Assembly: GCF_000287355.1 (NCBI RefSeq)
Contig: NC_018420.1
Span: 434,001-498,000 of the forward strand
Source: a secondary endosymbiont of Heteropsylla cubana
Lineage (GTDB): Bacteria; Pseudomonadota; Gammaproteobacteria; Enterobacterales; Enterobacteriaceae
DNA: 64,000 bases
Direction: 5' to 3'
Below are positions 22,866 to 34,919 of the stretch, piece after piece. The translations under genes and the position numbers were made by a program. The notes below the pieces were generated by a model. That model was not told the origin of the DNA. It ran no database searches and saw only the letters and a program-made list of their open reading frames with translations. Each line of letters starts with the position of its first letter. Position 1 is the stretch's first letter.

Positions 22866-23414
22866 ATGAGTAAGAAACTTTATGTATCGTCCCCACCTAA
22901 GCAAGTCACCATAGGAAAAACAGGGTCAGCTTATGGAATTAATGGGTGGATTCGAGTCTTTTCTTTTACCGAAAAAGACATAAGTATCTTTGATTATCAA
23001 CCTTGGATTCTTCAAAAATCAAATTTTTGTCACGTGATGAATTTAGAAAACTGGAAACATCATAATCAAGGCTTTATAGTTAAAGTTAAAAACATTGATG
23101 ATAGAGATGCGGCTAGAATGTTAACTAACTATAAAATTATCATTGATTCTTCGAATCTACCTGTTTTAGATAAAGGTGAATATTACTGGAATGATCTTCT
23201 TGGTTGTCAAGTTATAAATTTACTCGGAAATCAATTAGGTAAGGTGGTTTCTATCATAGAAACAGGATCGAATGATGTTTTAGTAGTACAAGATAACTTA
23301 AAAGATGTTTTTAGTATGCAGAAGCAATTAATTCCATTCCTACCTAATAAGGTAATTAAGAGTATTGATCTTAACAAGAAAATTATTAATGTTGAATGGA
23401 ATTTTAATGTTTAA
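22866..23414 (+). CDS. rimM: 16S rRNA processing protein RimM
   Basis: RimM helps mature the 3' domain of 16S rRNA and binds S19. The 182 residues equal the family length. The N-terminal barrel contains [18 protein letters not shown] and YQPWILQK, and the C-terminal PRC-barrel contains [24 protein letters not shown] and [15 protein letters not shown]. It is the second gene of the rpsP operon, 32 nt ahead of trmD. Nothing looks broken, though it is more diverged than its ribosomal-protein neighbours. Confidence 0.96.
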   Translation: MSKKLYVSSPPKQVTIGKTGSAYGINGWIRVFSFTEKDISIFDYQPWILQKSNFCHVMNLENWKHHNQGFIVKVKNIDDRDAARMLTNYKIIIDSSNLPVLDKGEYYWNDLLGCQVINLLGNQLGKVVSIIETGSNDVLVVQDNLKDVFSMQKQLIPFLPNKVIKSIDLNKKIINVEWNFNV

Positions 23415-23446
23415 TCTATAAATGTTATAGACATAGGAGGGTTAGA

Positions 23447-24190
23447 ATGTGGATTGGGATTATCAGTTTGTTCCCTGAGATGTTCCGTGCTATTACCGAT
23501 TACGGAATAACTGGTCGCGCAGTAAAAAATAGTTTGTTAGTTTTAGAGTTTTGGAATCCACGGGATTTTGCTCTAAATAAGTATCGTGTGGTAGATGATC
23601 ACCCTTATGGGGGTGGTTCTGGTATGATTATGATGTTTCAGCCATTACGAGATGCGATTCATGAAGCAAAAAATATAGCAGGGAAAGGAATAAAGGTAAT
23701 TTATTTGTCTCCTCAAGGACGTAAACTCGACCAGGAAGGTGTAGCTAAGTTAGCTTCTAATTCGAAAATGATTTTGGTTTGCGGACGTTATAAAGGTATT
23801 GATGAGCGTTTAATTACTACAGAGATTAACGAAGAATGGTCGATTGGTGATTATATTCTTAGTGGTGGTGAGTTGGCAGCAATGGTTTTAATTGATTCAA
23901 TATCTCGACTAATTTCAGGAGTATTAGGTAATAACGATTCTTCATCGGAAGATTCGTTTAGTAAAGGATTATTAGATTGTCCACACTATACTCGACCCGG
24001 TGTTTTTTCCAACATTGAGGTTCCTAGAATTCTTCTATCCGGCGATCATAAAAAGATTCGTTTTTGGCGTATGAAACAATCTTTAGGGCGTACTTGGTTA
24101 AGAAGGCCAGAATTGCTTAAAAGTCTAATATTAACGAAAGAGCAAATAACCTTATTAACTGAGTTTCAGGGGGAGTATCAGAATGAATAA
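23447..24190 (+). CDS. trmD: tRNA (guanine37-N1)-methyltransferase TrmD, Glu116 replaced by Lys
   Basis: TrmD makes m1G37 in tRNAs with G36-G37, preventing +1 frameshifting; it is essential in E. coli. The 247 residues begin [20 protein letters not shown] and carry the SAM-binding trefoil-knot segments [13 protein letters not shown] (86-98), [14 protein letters not shown] and [18 protein letters not shown]. Numbering is collinear with E. coli. Arg154 (SISR) and Asp169 (SEDS) are kept, but position 116, Glu in RYEG, is Lys here (RYKG; AAA for GAA). Glu116 is a conserved active-site residue in this family. The tail is about 8 residues shorter than in E. coli. It is third in the operon and preceded by an AGGAGG ribosome site. 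Confidence 0.96.
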   Translation: MWIGIISLFPEMFRAITDYGITGRAVKNSLLVLEFWNPRDFALNKYRVVDDHPYGGGSGMIMMFQPLRDAIHEAKNIAGKGIKVIYLSPQGRKLDQEGVAKLASNSKMILVCGRYKGIDERLITTEINEEWSIGDYILSGGELAAMVLIDSISRLISGVLGNNDSSSEDSFSKGLLDCPHYTRPGVFSNIEVPRILLSGDHKKIRFWRMKQSLGRTWLRRPELLKSLILTKEQITLLTEFQGEYQNE

Positions 24191-24265
24191 TTATAGTGAT
24201 TAAATAGAATTAGTTAATAAATGTTAACTTGAACTGATAGTTTACCTCGGATAATAAATAAAATT

Positions 24266-24613
24266 ATGAGTAGAATAATTCAACAGATTGAGAAAGAGCA
24301 GATGAAAATAAACATCCCGGGTTTTCGCCCAGGTGATTCTGTAGAAGTTAAGGTATGGGTTGTTGAAGGTAACAAAAAACGTCTTCAGGCATTTGAGGGG
24401 GTAGTTATCGCTATTCGTAATCGTGGATTAAATTCTGCATTTACTCTTCGTAAGATGTCTAACGGTGAAGGTGTAGAGCGGGTGTTTCAGACACACTCTC
24501 CGCTCGTTGAGAGTATTAAGATAAAACGTTGTGGTGCGGTTCGTCAGGCGAAATTGTACTACCTACGTGAACGTACTGGAAAAGCGGCACGCATTAAAGA
24601 GCGTCTTAATTAA
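24266..24613 (+). CDS. rplS: 50S ribosomal protein L19
   Basis: L19 sits at the subunit interface of the large ribosomal subunit. The 115 residues match E. coli exactly in length, with [55 protein letters not shown] and the end [18 protein letters not shown]. It is the last gene of the rpsP operon, 75 nt after trmD, and is followed by a terminator. Confidence 0.98.
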   Translation: MSRIIQQIEKEQMKINIPGFRPGDSVEVKVWVVEGNKKRLQAFEGVVIAIRNRGLNSAFTLRKMSNGEGVERVFQTHSPLVESIKIKRCGAVRQAKLYYLRERTGKAARIKERLN

Positions 24614-24665
24614 GAGTTTTAGACATTTTTTATAATAACCATTTCTTAATCCACACTCCTTTAAA

Positions 24666-24697
24666 AGGGTTAGGCTTGTTTTCTTAACCCTATTTTT
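24666..24697 (+). terminator. Terminator of the rpsP-rimM-trmD-rplS operon
   Basis: AGGGTTA (24666-24672) pairs with TAACCCT (24685-24691) around a 12-nt loop, followed by ATTTTT. It lies about 50 nt after the rplS stop, where the operon should end. Confidence 0.65.
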
Positions 24698-25831
24698 AAA
24701 CAAGTTATTTAATCATTTTTTTATATTAACAACTTGACATAATATATTATTTATTGTTAGTAAGCGTTATAGCAATAGGGTTTTTATATACTGATCTTTA
24801 GAAAAATTGCGAAATTAAATTCAATTATCTTTTAAGTGGTAAGGTTTTATTTTCGAATAAAGGTCATCTTTTTTTTGGAGATGATCTTTATAATAATGTG
24901 GTGTCATCAATAGATTTTAATTTATGTGAAGTTATATTTTATAAATAGAGTAGTTTTAAAAAAAATTAGTATAATGTTCTTATCTTAATGGGTAAATTCC
25001 TGTTAAATATAAATTTAATTCAATATGCTTAACTTTTTTTTGTAAAGCAATATGTCACTCTGAATAAATTGTACTTAATTTAGATAGAGTATGTATGTTG
25101 TGATAGATTTTTTTTATAATTAAACGATTAATATCTAATTAATATTACGCTCTCATTAATAAAGAGTAGGAAATCCTTTTCTTTTTACTGGATTATAAAC
25201 AAGACAAATCAAGATTGCCTTTAATGTTACTAATAATCTTGTCTAAATATTGATGAAAATAATTTGTTAAATTAAATAGGAGCCTGGCGTTCACATGATT
25301 AGTTAAAGTTAATTAGACAATATAGACTTATCTTTTATAATGCTGATGGCATACATTTTTATATTATTTTCCGTCGTTTATTAATAATTACATTATACTT
25401 TTTATTTTTTTTTTGGATAAAATACTTTATATTTATTTATATATGATTCGAGATTTATTTTTATTCAATAAATTTTTTAGATTGTTAAACTCGTTTATTT
25501 ATTAATTAGTTTCTAATACTAATATTATTGCATAGGTTCGATTGAAGTCTACATAAAACTTTATTATTTTTTTATAAAAATCGATAATAAGGGTCTCTTT
25601 TATTTTATAAAAAAATACTGATCTTAATTAAGATCCTGACTGGAGTTACTCGAATCTGTTTCAAGATTTGTTTGAATTTATTAATGTATTTTGTTGTTAA
25701 CTTATTTTAGTTAAATATTGATATTATTTTAAATTTGTTTTTTTAGTATTTTTATGTCGCAATAACAGAGAGCGCGCTTTTAAGGAATGTTTTGAGTATA
25801 ATGGATATTATAGTTTGATATGAGGTATTTA
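24698..25831. other. AT-rich spacer between rplS and folA
   Basis: About 1.1 kb with no recognisable gene or RNA on either strand. Confidence 0.7.
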
Positions 25832-26320
25832 ATGATTGTTGGTTTGATTGCTGCGCTAGCACGAGATCGTGTTATTGGAGTAAAAAATACTATACCTTTT
25901 AATCTTTCAGCGGATTTAGCTTGGTTTAGATGTAGAACGCTTAATAAGCCGGTGATTATGGGGAGAAAAACTTTTGAATCTATTGGGAGCGTTCTTCCAG
26001 AAAGAAAAAATATAGTCTTAAGTGATCAACCAGATAATAATAGTTCGGTAACTTGGGCTTCTTTTCCAGAACAAGCATTGTTAGAAGCAGGTAAGGTTGA
26101 TGCAGTGATGGTGATCGGTGGGGGTAAGGTTTATGAAACGTTTCTTAATTGGGCTACTCGTCTTTATTTGACTTATATAGATGCTTCTTTAGAGGGTGAT
26201 ACTTGGTTTCCTGATTATGAAATTCATGGTTCATGGTTTTCTACTTTTATTTCATACCATAAAAAAGATTCTAAAAACATTTATAATTATTGTTTTGAAA
26301 TTTTAGAGCGAGATCTTTAA
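25832..26320 (+). CDS. folA: Dihydrofolate reductase
   Basis: FolA reduces dihydrofolate to tetrahydrofolate with NADPH, needed for thymidylate, purine and formyl-Met synthesis. The product is 162 residues. Conserved parts are IAALARDRVIG, the catalytic Asp28 in LSADLAWF, LNKPVIMGRKTFESIG, ERKNIVLS, MVIGGGKVYE and YCFEILERDL. The usual Trp of the PWNLP motif is Phe (IPFNL, residue 23). An in-frame ATG exists 12 nt upstream, but GAGG at 25822-25825 sits 6 nt before the ATG at 25832, and the family begins at this Met, so I use 25832. It has no operon partners. Confidence 0.95.
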   Translation: MIVGLIAALARDRVIGVKNTIPFNLSADLAWFRCRTLNKPVIMGRKTFESIGSVLPERKNIVLSDQPDNNSSVTWASFPEQALLEAGKVDAVMVIGGGKVYETFLNWATRLYLTYIDASLEGDTWFPDYEIHGSWFSTFISYHKKDSKNIYNYCFEILERDL

Positions 26321-29300
26321 TCATAACTGTGTTCTACCGTTATTTTTATATTAAAATAGGTAAAAATCTTAAACAGATAATTTTGTTATTTTAATTTTAA
26401 AAAAGAGCATAATTTTTTATTGAGTAGATAGCAGTTTTATTCTAAAACATTGTTAATACTTGTAAAATATAATAAAATTATAAATTTTTTATTTAAAGTA
26501 AATGTTAAATTTTAATAATTCCTTGTTTTAAACAACTATAGATTTAGAAATGTTTATTATAATTATAAAAAAAATAATTCAAACAAGATGTAACAGTTTT
26601 GTAAAAAGTATTCATATATAATATGATATGTAATCGTGATTACGATATAGTAAAAGTAATTTAAGAGATTAATATCTAATTTTATAAAAAAATAAATATA
26701 TGTGCTCTTTAACAACTGTATTTCTATATAATAATTTAACTAATAATAAAAAGTTCTAATAAGCATGTTGTTAATTTTGATATTTAGATGTACGTATTAT
26801 TAAAACTGTAAAAATAAGAAGTGTAAGATGCGGATATTCTACCTTACATCTATTGAGATCTTTACTTCTCGCTTAATGCTAAATGAATTTATTTAAATAA
26901 ATAAGGGTAGATGTAGAAGTTTTTTCTATCAGGATGCGCTTATTTTGTATTCATGTAATATGTTTGATAGGTCTATATAACTTTTTTTGATCTATGTTTT
27001 TTAAAAAAGATATAGTTATTTTTTTATAAATTCAATTTATTAATACAATTAATATCCAATCTATTTAACATAAAGTATTTTATAAGTAATAGTAATGAGA
27101 AATTAATATTTCCATGTTAAATTACAAAATATTTTAAATTGATTTAATGTGATATAATCAAAAAAATATTTATTTTTATGGTGGCTATTTTAAAAATGGG
27201 TTTTCAGGCGATTTAAGTAGAAAAAAATCATAATTATCAATATTCATATCCGATAAATTTTAGATGAAATATATATTTGGCTCTGTATATTTTGAGGTAA
27301 TTTTATTTGAAAATCGATAGATTTTTTTATAAATAACTTCTATTTTCCTTGTTTAGATATTTTTAAATTTAACAGTTAATTTTTGATAAATTTTAAGATT
27401 TTAGTGAAGGTGAAAAAATTAAAAAATGTTTTCAGGATAAAAGTTCATATGAAAAGTATAAAGTAAATTTGGATATAGAAGAGATGTATTCAAATTTTTA
27501 GCTAATAGTTCTGTATTAAGCTTTAATTTTATTTAATATAAAAATATAATTAATAGTTATATGTACAGTTTCTTTGAATTTAATGTTTTTGCTGAAATAA
27601 TTTTGTTGCAGTTCAGGAATTTTTTATAATTAGATTGGATTTAAAATCATGTTGAAATCTTGCGTATCATTTGTTTTTTTTTATATTATTAATGTAGCTC
27701 AATTAATAGAAATTTTTCATATTATTTAATAAATAGACTATAACTATCTTGAATTAGATTAAAAATCCAGTTATTAAGATAATGTATAAATGTAATCTTT
27801 AATTTATAAAATATCTGCTTTAGAACAATTGTAATAAATTAGTCATTTGTTAAGATAACTCCATTAGAAACAAATAATTAAAGCTATGAAATTAGAAACT
27901 TTTTTTAAAAACTCTCTGCATCGGGTTTTTAATTTTTTATCGAATACTTAATATATTTTTATTGTAGATTGTCTATAAAAAGTTGAATTCGGTTTCATGG
28001 GATCTTAAGTATTCGATTATCTCTCATGGCAACAGATTGTGTTAAGTGGAAAGCCTCGGGTTTAATTCGATTAAAATTGATTTTAGTTTTTTTTGTAAAG
28101 CTAAAAGAATATTTATTTAAATATGTGTATAGAAAATTTCCCGTAAGGAGAAAAAGTAATTACTTTTCTTGAAATTTTAATATAATCATGTTGAACAATA
28201 GCAAGAAAATACTATAGGTAAGAGTGTAGATGTATTATACACTATAATTATAATTTTTAATTGAGTGGAAAATGTTTTTTACTAATTATTCTAATAATTT
28301 TTTTAAAAAGTATTTTATGCGATTTTTTAGCTTAAAGTCAGTCATTTTTCTATTTGTTTGTATGGTTGATTTTTTTTAATTCATCATGATAAGAACGTTT
28401 CAAGTTAATTGAGGTAGAAGTATTTTAGTGAGTCGTTTAGATTAGGGTCTCCTACGCCAGTAAGAAAGAAGTTTTTTTTCTATAGTCTTTGTAATCAATT
28501 TGAGTATATTAATAAATTAACTTTTAAATGATAATAAAAATCATATTCTTAATATATATTAATTAATATACTTTGTTTGACCCTATAACTTTAAATTTAT
28601 TTTATTAGATTTAGTAATATGTTTTACGATAAATATCGTATGCAATTAAGTGAATTATATTCGGGATTAAAAATATATTTATTTTATATTATCCACAAAC
28701 GGGGATAATGAGAATTTTTTACTCTTCTAATTTAAAATGAAAAAATTCACCTATTAGATGAGTCGATAAAATAAAAAAACATTGTAAGATCAAAAGTGGG
28801 TTATCATATAAGGTTTATTTCTAAAATTGTTTAGATTAACGGTGATAATGTTATCAACAAACGGTGATATTTTTAAGTAAAATTTATGTGTTTCCTCTAG
28901 ATTAAGTGTAATGACAAAGCTGGTTATATTAAAATATTCGGTGTTATAGAACTAAAAATTCAGTGTTATTGACTTAATTATTAATTTATGAATGTATAGT
29001 AGAATTTAAGCAAATGAAAAATTAAAAATTTTTTCATTTATTGCAATTTAGAGCAGGAACTTTAAAAAATGCCGGTTGTTTCGAATTTTAGAGATTGGGA
29101 CCAGGATGTTGATGTTAATGTTATTCTCTTTTTTTATTATTATACTTTTGTAATTTAAATACAATAATAATACATTATTGATAAATATGATATGTAAATG
29201 GTTCTGTTTGAATCTTATTTTTAAATAAGGAAATCTCTTTTAAAAAAACACTCCTTTATTAAGTAATTTTTTTACATCTTATTTTTTAGTATAAAATTGT

Positions 29301-29735
29301 TTATACCTAGGAATACGAGTTATTCGTTCTTATCAATAAGTCGTTGAAATTTTTGCTTATTTTAGAGTTATGAATTGAGCAAAAAGACATGTTACATCCG
29401 ATGAATCCTAAATACGTGCATTTTATTCATCAAATTCTATTTAATTATAAAGGAGCGAAACAGGTTTGTTATTAACCACATTTTATTTATTTACTTGTCG
29501 AGTTATACAAGAATTACTTCTCATAATTGAATAAGTTGGTAAAATTATATTTTTAATCGGTATTAAATAAGTATAAAAAATTATTCATAATGGTGTTATT
29601 GCGGCACCTTAATTTTTGTGAAAAAATTAAGACTTTATCTTTTTAAGAAAAATTCGACTATATATTTACTTGTTCTTTTTAATTTATCATATTTTCTTAC
29701 TTTTTTGTTAGAAAATTTTTGTTACATCAAGGTAT
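26321..29735. other. Gene desert between folA and rmuC
   Basis: About 3.4 kb with no supportable gene. In E. coli ubiE follows rmuC on the same strand and would fall at the right end of this tract; I could not find UbiE motifs. A small patch near 28020-28170 is less AT-rich and holds a 48-codon frame starting MATDCVKWKASGLIRLKL, which I do not recognise. Another less AT-rich patch lies near 26820-26950. They may be fossils, but nothing can be assigned. Confidence 0.6.
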
Positions 29736-31214
29736 TTATTCCGCTTGAAGGGTGACATCGACATTTTCAGCAAAAGAGTGAGGAATGTCTGATTGAGGGG
29801 TGATAATAGGTCGTTTGACTTTTATTCCTAAAGCTCGAAATCTTTCTGCTTGACTAATAATATTACCACGTCCTTCATATAATTTATTTTTTGCTAGTTG
29901 ATAACTATTTTTTGCTTTATCAAGGCTTTGACCGATAGCATGGATGTCGTCAATAAAAAGACGTAACTTATCATATAGACGTGTTGCTCGGTCGGCTATA
30001 TGTTGTGCGTTTTTGCTTTGATATTCGTAACGCCAAAGATTATTAATGGTTCGCAATGCAACCAATAATGTAGTTGGACTAACTAAAATAATATTGTGCA
30101 ATAGTGCTTCGCTAATTAGGTCTGGTTGCTGGCTAATAGCTAGAATAAAAGCTGGCTCTATTGGAATAAATAACAAGATGTAATCTAATAAACGCAATCC
30201 TGGTAAGTTTTGATAATTTTTATTACCAAGAAATTTTATATGCGTCCGTATCGAATTGATATGTTCGTTAAGAGCTAATTGACGCTCATGATCATTCTCG
30301 CTGTTGAAGTAGCGTTCGTAGGCTACTAATGATACTTTAGCATCAATAATCACATCCTTTTCTTGAGGTAGTCGTACGATTACATCAGGTTGTAGGCGTC
30401 GCCCATCGTTTTGCTGTATGCTTATCTGTGTTTCAAATTCATGATTTTCACGTAATCCTGATGTTTCTAATACACGTTGGAGTACTACTTCCCCCCAATT
30501 TCCTTGTATCTTGTTATTTCCTTTTAGTGCACGACTGAGATTGATTGCTTCTTGAGCTATTTGAGAATTAAGTTGTTGTAAATTACGAATTTCTTGGGTT
30601 AAAATATGGCGCTCATGTGATTCTTTTCCAAAATTATCTTCTACTTGGCGATAGAATCCCTCTAGTTTTTCTCGTAGAGGTATTAGAAGGCAGTTAAGAC
30701 TTTGCCGATTTTGTTCGTCTATCTTACGTCCGGCATCTGAAAATATGCGGTTGCTTAAATTTTCAAACTGTACTGATAAACGTTGTTCGTTATTTGTTAA
30801 TAAGCGTTGTTTCTCTTCTGATGATTTTTTGTTTTCTTCCAAGCGAATAGAAAGTTTACATAATTCTATTGTCCGGATGTCATTAATTTTCTTTTGCTCT
30901 AGTAGGGCTTGATTTAGCGTTTTACATTTTTCTTGCAAACAAGATATCGATGTTAACTGTTCCTCGGCGCTTGCTAATTTTCCAAATAAACGATGTTGTT
31001 CACACTCGCTGTCGCGGAGCATAATTTCAGTTTGTTTCCGAATATTTTTTTCCTCAATTAGAGCTTCATTTGTTTCTTGTAGTCTCTTTTCGAGACTTAT
31101 TCGTGTTACTGTATTTACCATATTTCGCTTATGCAAGAAAACTTTGGAAATACACCAACCAAAACTTATACCAATAATTGGGCCAATGATATAGAAAAAG
31201 ACACTATAGCTCAT
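29736..31214 (-). CDS. rmuC: DNA recombination protein RmuC
   Basis: RmuC is a membrane-anchored coiled-coil protein with a restriction-endonuclease-like core, known from E. coli for limiting inversions at short inverted repeats. The 492 residues (about 475 in E. coli) show an N-terminal membrane segment (about 4-26), a long coiled coil (about 35-220) and the RmuC domain. That domain contains GNWGEVVLQRVLETSGLRE, QPDVIVRLPQEKDVIIDAKV and LLFIPIEPAFILA. Its survival in so reduced a genome is mildly surprising. It stands alone, with 3.4 kb and 3.7 kb of gene-free DNA on its two sides. Confidence 0.95.
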   Translation of the reverse strand: MSYSVFFYIIGPIIGISFGWCISKVFLHKRNMVNTVTRISLEKRLQETNEALIEEKNIRKQTEIMLRDSECEQHRLFGKLASAEEQLTSISCLQEKCKTLNQALLEQKKINDIRTIELCKLSIRLEENKKSSEEKQRLLTNNEQRLSVQFENLSNRIFSDAGRKIDEQNRQSLNCLLIPLREKLEGFYRQVEDNFGKESHERHILTQEIRNLQQLNSQIAQEAINLSRALKGNNKIQGNWGEVVLQRVLETSGLRENHEFETQISIQQNDGRRLQPDVIVRLPQEKDVIIDAKVSLVAYERYFNSENDHERQLALNEHINSIRTHIKFLGNKNYQNLPGLRLLDYILLFIPIEPAFILAISQQPDLISEALLHNIILVSPTTLLVALRTINNLWRYEYQSKNAQHIADRATRLYDKLRLFIDDIHAIGQSLDKAKNSYQLAKNKLYEGRGNIISQAERFRALGIKVKRPIITPQSDIPHSFAENVDVTLQAE

Positions 31215-34200
31215 ATCACCTCTGGTTAAATAATATTGTTAATAATATAAATAATGAAATGCATTATCTTTAATCTTACCTTATTAGGTATTAGTGATTT
31301 TATAGTTGAGTAGATAAAAGATTATATTATATCTTTAGTTTTTTTGAGATTGAGACATTATGATATAAAAGTTTAGGGTCAGTTTATTATAAACTGGGTT
31401 TTTATGTTTAACTAAGGATGTTATTATTAAATTTTAATGATTTTTTATATATAAAAATGTTTTTATTTAATCAAATAAATAGTTTACGTATCAAAAAATA
31501 CGTAATTTGACCACTAATCAGCTATGTCATTAGGTGGAGGGTTACTATTTTCACTTTTTGTTATTTTTTTCTATCTAGACTTATTATACTTATTGTTTGA
31601 TGTTTTTATATTATACAAATTAAGACTAATGTTATTAATATTAGATTTTTTCTGTTAAAAATAAATGATATACTGGTTAACTAGCAGAAATTGATTTTTT
31701 TAAATGTACATAATACTATAGTTATATAAATTGATTTAAATTCTATGTAATATTAAATATATTTAATATTTTATTGTTAATTTTATTACAGATTGACAAA
31801 ATTAGTGTGAGTAAATTAATCTTATACAATGTACTTTAAATACAGAAGTAGAGATTTAATACATTTATATTAGGAAAAATTCTAGATATAAAAATAGAAT
31901 TTTATAAATCAAATAAACAGACTGTTCACAGTTTAAGTTTTATAGGAAATAGTCGATTATTATATAATAAAGATTTCATAAAAATTAACTAGTGCATATT
32001 AGATATTATTTAGTAAAAACTATAATAAATTAATAAATTTAAAACGCTATTTTTTTTGAATTTTTATAAAAATGTTTATCTCTCTTAATAATCTTTTTTT
32101 CGTGAGTATACAGTTATAATTTTTGATAAATATCTGGGATGTTTTCTTATGATTTTTCAACTTACTAAAAGTTATCAATATACCTATAGAGGATTTAATA
32201 ATAAACTAAAATAGCTCACATCAAAACAAAAAAAAATACCTTTGTTAATAATATAAAATAAGTTTATAGGAAAGCACCCGAAAAGGTTGCAACATGATTG
32301 TATGAATATACATCGTAACTAAATTTCCTTTTAGAAGACGGAAAGATAGACGAATTTATATCAAAACAGTTAATGAATAAAATTTTGACATTAATTTTTA
32401 TTAATAGTTTTAAAATATATGATCAGATCTTTGTTTTTTTTTAATAAATTTCTGTGCTTAGATAACTCTGTGAGTGTTAGGTGGGTAAATAACATCAATA
32501 ACATTCAGATGAATACAGTATGCTAATAAAAAGAAAAAAAATAGATCTAATTAAGCTATTAAGTTAAAATTGTTATAATAAGTAAAATATATTAATAGAA
32601 AACAGAATGCATTTCTTTTTAATAAAGATGATGTTAATGAAAACTGTTTTTTTCATGTGTAAATTATAACTTTTAGTAAAAAACTGACAACAGGCTAAAT
32701 TTAGGTTAATAAAAAATATATTAAATAACATGACCTTTTAAAATAAAATATAGATTTTAAAGTTTTTAGTTTATTTTTTTTGCAGGTTATTTTTTTTAAC
32801 CGAGAAATTATATTTTTATACTAATTTTTTAATAAAAATCTTGACATTAAATAATTAATTCGAAGTTTTTTTGAAAAAAAATTATCTATTAAGAATATAG
32901 AGTATTTTCTCAATAAAAAAGTTTTATTTTCATATTTATATTAACTATTCAACCAATAAAAGTTTGATCCTATTTATACAAATAGACATATAGGTGGTAT
33001 GTAGATTCGTATTGCAGAAGCATTTTTCTTTTTTGTTTTTTTTAAGATTTGTTTAAAATTAATGGTGTTTAGATCATGTTGATGTTAAATTAAAATATGT
33101 TTTTTTAAAATGATAAGATGAATATCTTGATTAGAATATAGCATTTTTAATAAAGATGTTTATATGAGCAGCAAGCTTCTCATTACAAAATGATCAAATT
33201 TCTATTTGATAGATAATATAATTATTATAAATTTATCTACTTGCTGTGATAACCTTATATAAATTTAAAACATTTTTATTATCGGAAAATTCTCGTTCTA
33301 ATTGGAAGAGAAGATAATCGTTAGTTTTTTTATCTTCTTAGCGTAACCTTTATGGTTATAAATTTCTTTATTTCTTAAACAAGAATATGAAAAGTTGAAT
33401 TGATTCTAAGCAACATCGAATTAACATAATAATAGTTTTGAGTGTGTTAATTTATTAAAATTATAAGGGTTTAGAGGGTCTCTTTTCTTAAGTGAAAAAT
33501 AATTTATTAACATAAATTAATGTATAAATGAATATTTTTATCAATGTGATGTAGAATAAAATTTCTTATCTAACAGAATGATTCCATTCCACTTACTATT
33601 TTCCTGTGCTTTATCTACATGTCATCTAATTAGTTATATAACCATACGTAATGTTTTTAAGTATATTGATGTTAATTTGTGATATTTTTACTGATTTATT
33701 GATTCTTTTTTTAAAATTTTTGAGAAATCTACCAAAGAGTAAAGTAGAATAAATAAAATTTATTTTTAGATAACAAGTTGCAAAAAGTGTTTTTTCATAA
33801 AACTAGTAAAGTTTTTATTAATTATTAAAGGTATTTGGTAACGTAGTATAGTGTTTTTTTATTTTTTTATTTACTTGTTTAGAACAAAATTTCTTTATCG
33901 GAAAAATATAATTTTATTTTTAGGATAAATTCTATGCAAGAATATTATAAAAAAATAAAAAACTAATTTAGTAATGAATTAGTTATTAACTAATGATAGT
34001 ATTATTAATATATTTTTATATAAATTAACTGGTTGTTTAAGAAAAAAATATTTAAGACACTAAAATAGTGTCTTTGATTCTTTAAATAGAAATCTATTGC
34101 TATACAAATAAAATGTGTATGTAACTGTTTTTATGCGTTGATATAGTATGTTGATTTTATTTTTTTAATTTAATAGGATTTCCCATAAAAATCATTCAGA

Positions 34201-34919
34201 ATTCTTGGACAAGAAATCATCGAGCGATAATATATCAATGAATCTTAAAGTACTTTAATAAGTTATAGATAACTGGAGTTAAAATAAAAAAATAAAGATT
34301 TTTTTTGATAAAAAGGTGCATTGAAATATAAGAGGAGTAAAGATTCTCATAGTTATTTTTATCTCTATTCTATATTGTTATAGGTAGTAGTATATGTAGT
34401 CTTGCGTAGGTTCATACATACATAATTCATTACCATATTATCCAGTAAGCGATTTCTGAAGATGGGTTCTTTATCTTAAAATTGGTATACAGTTTTTTTA
34501 TTCTGTGCAATAAAATTTATCAGTAACTGTGACCATTTTTAACTAATTTATTTAAAAAACTTTAACATATATTATTTCCAATAAAATTATAGATAAAATT
34601 TTATTTTTATTAAGTAAATTGGGATATAAAATAGATTTGGGGTATAGAAATAATATTAGATTTTTAAAAATTGAAATATATTATTGAGGTAAGCAAACAT
34701 ACATAAAACAAATAGTATTTACAGTTTCTATTTAAAAAACGCTTCTTTTTAAAATACATCCGATATTAAATGACCTGCTTATTAAATAATATTGTATATT
34801 GATTCAATGTTAAATTTATAAAAAATAATGTTATTAAAATAATACACATGATGTAACACATTTACTGATAAAGAAAATTTGTTATTTTTATGTTATTTTA
34901 GAATATATCCATTAAAATG
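31215..34919. other. Gene desert between rmuC and yhhN
   Basis: The longest gene-free stretch in the window, about 3.7 kb, uniformly AT-rich with stops in all frames. I recognise no pseudogene, RNA or mobile element. Confidence 0.7.
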
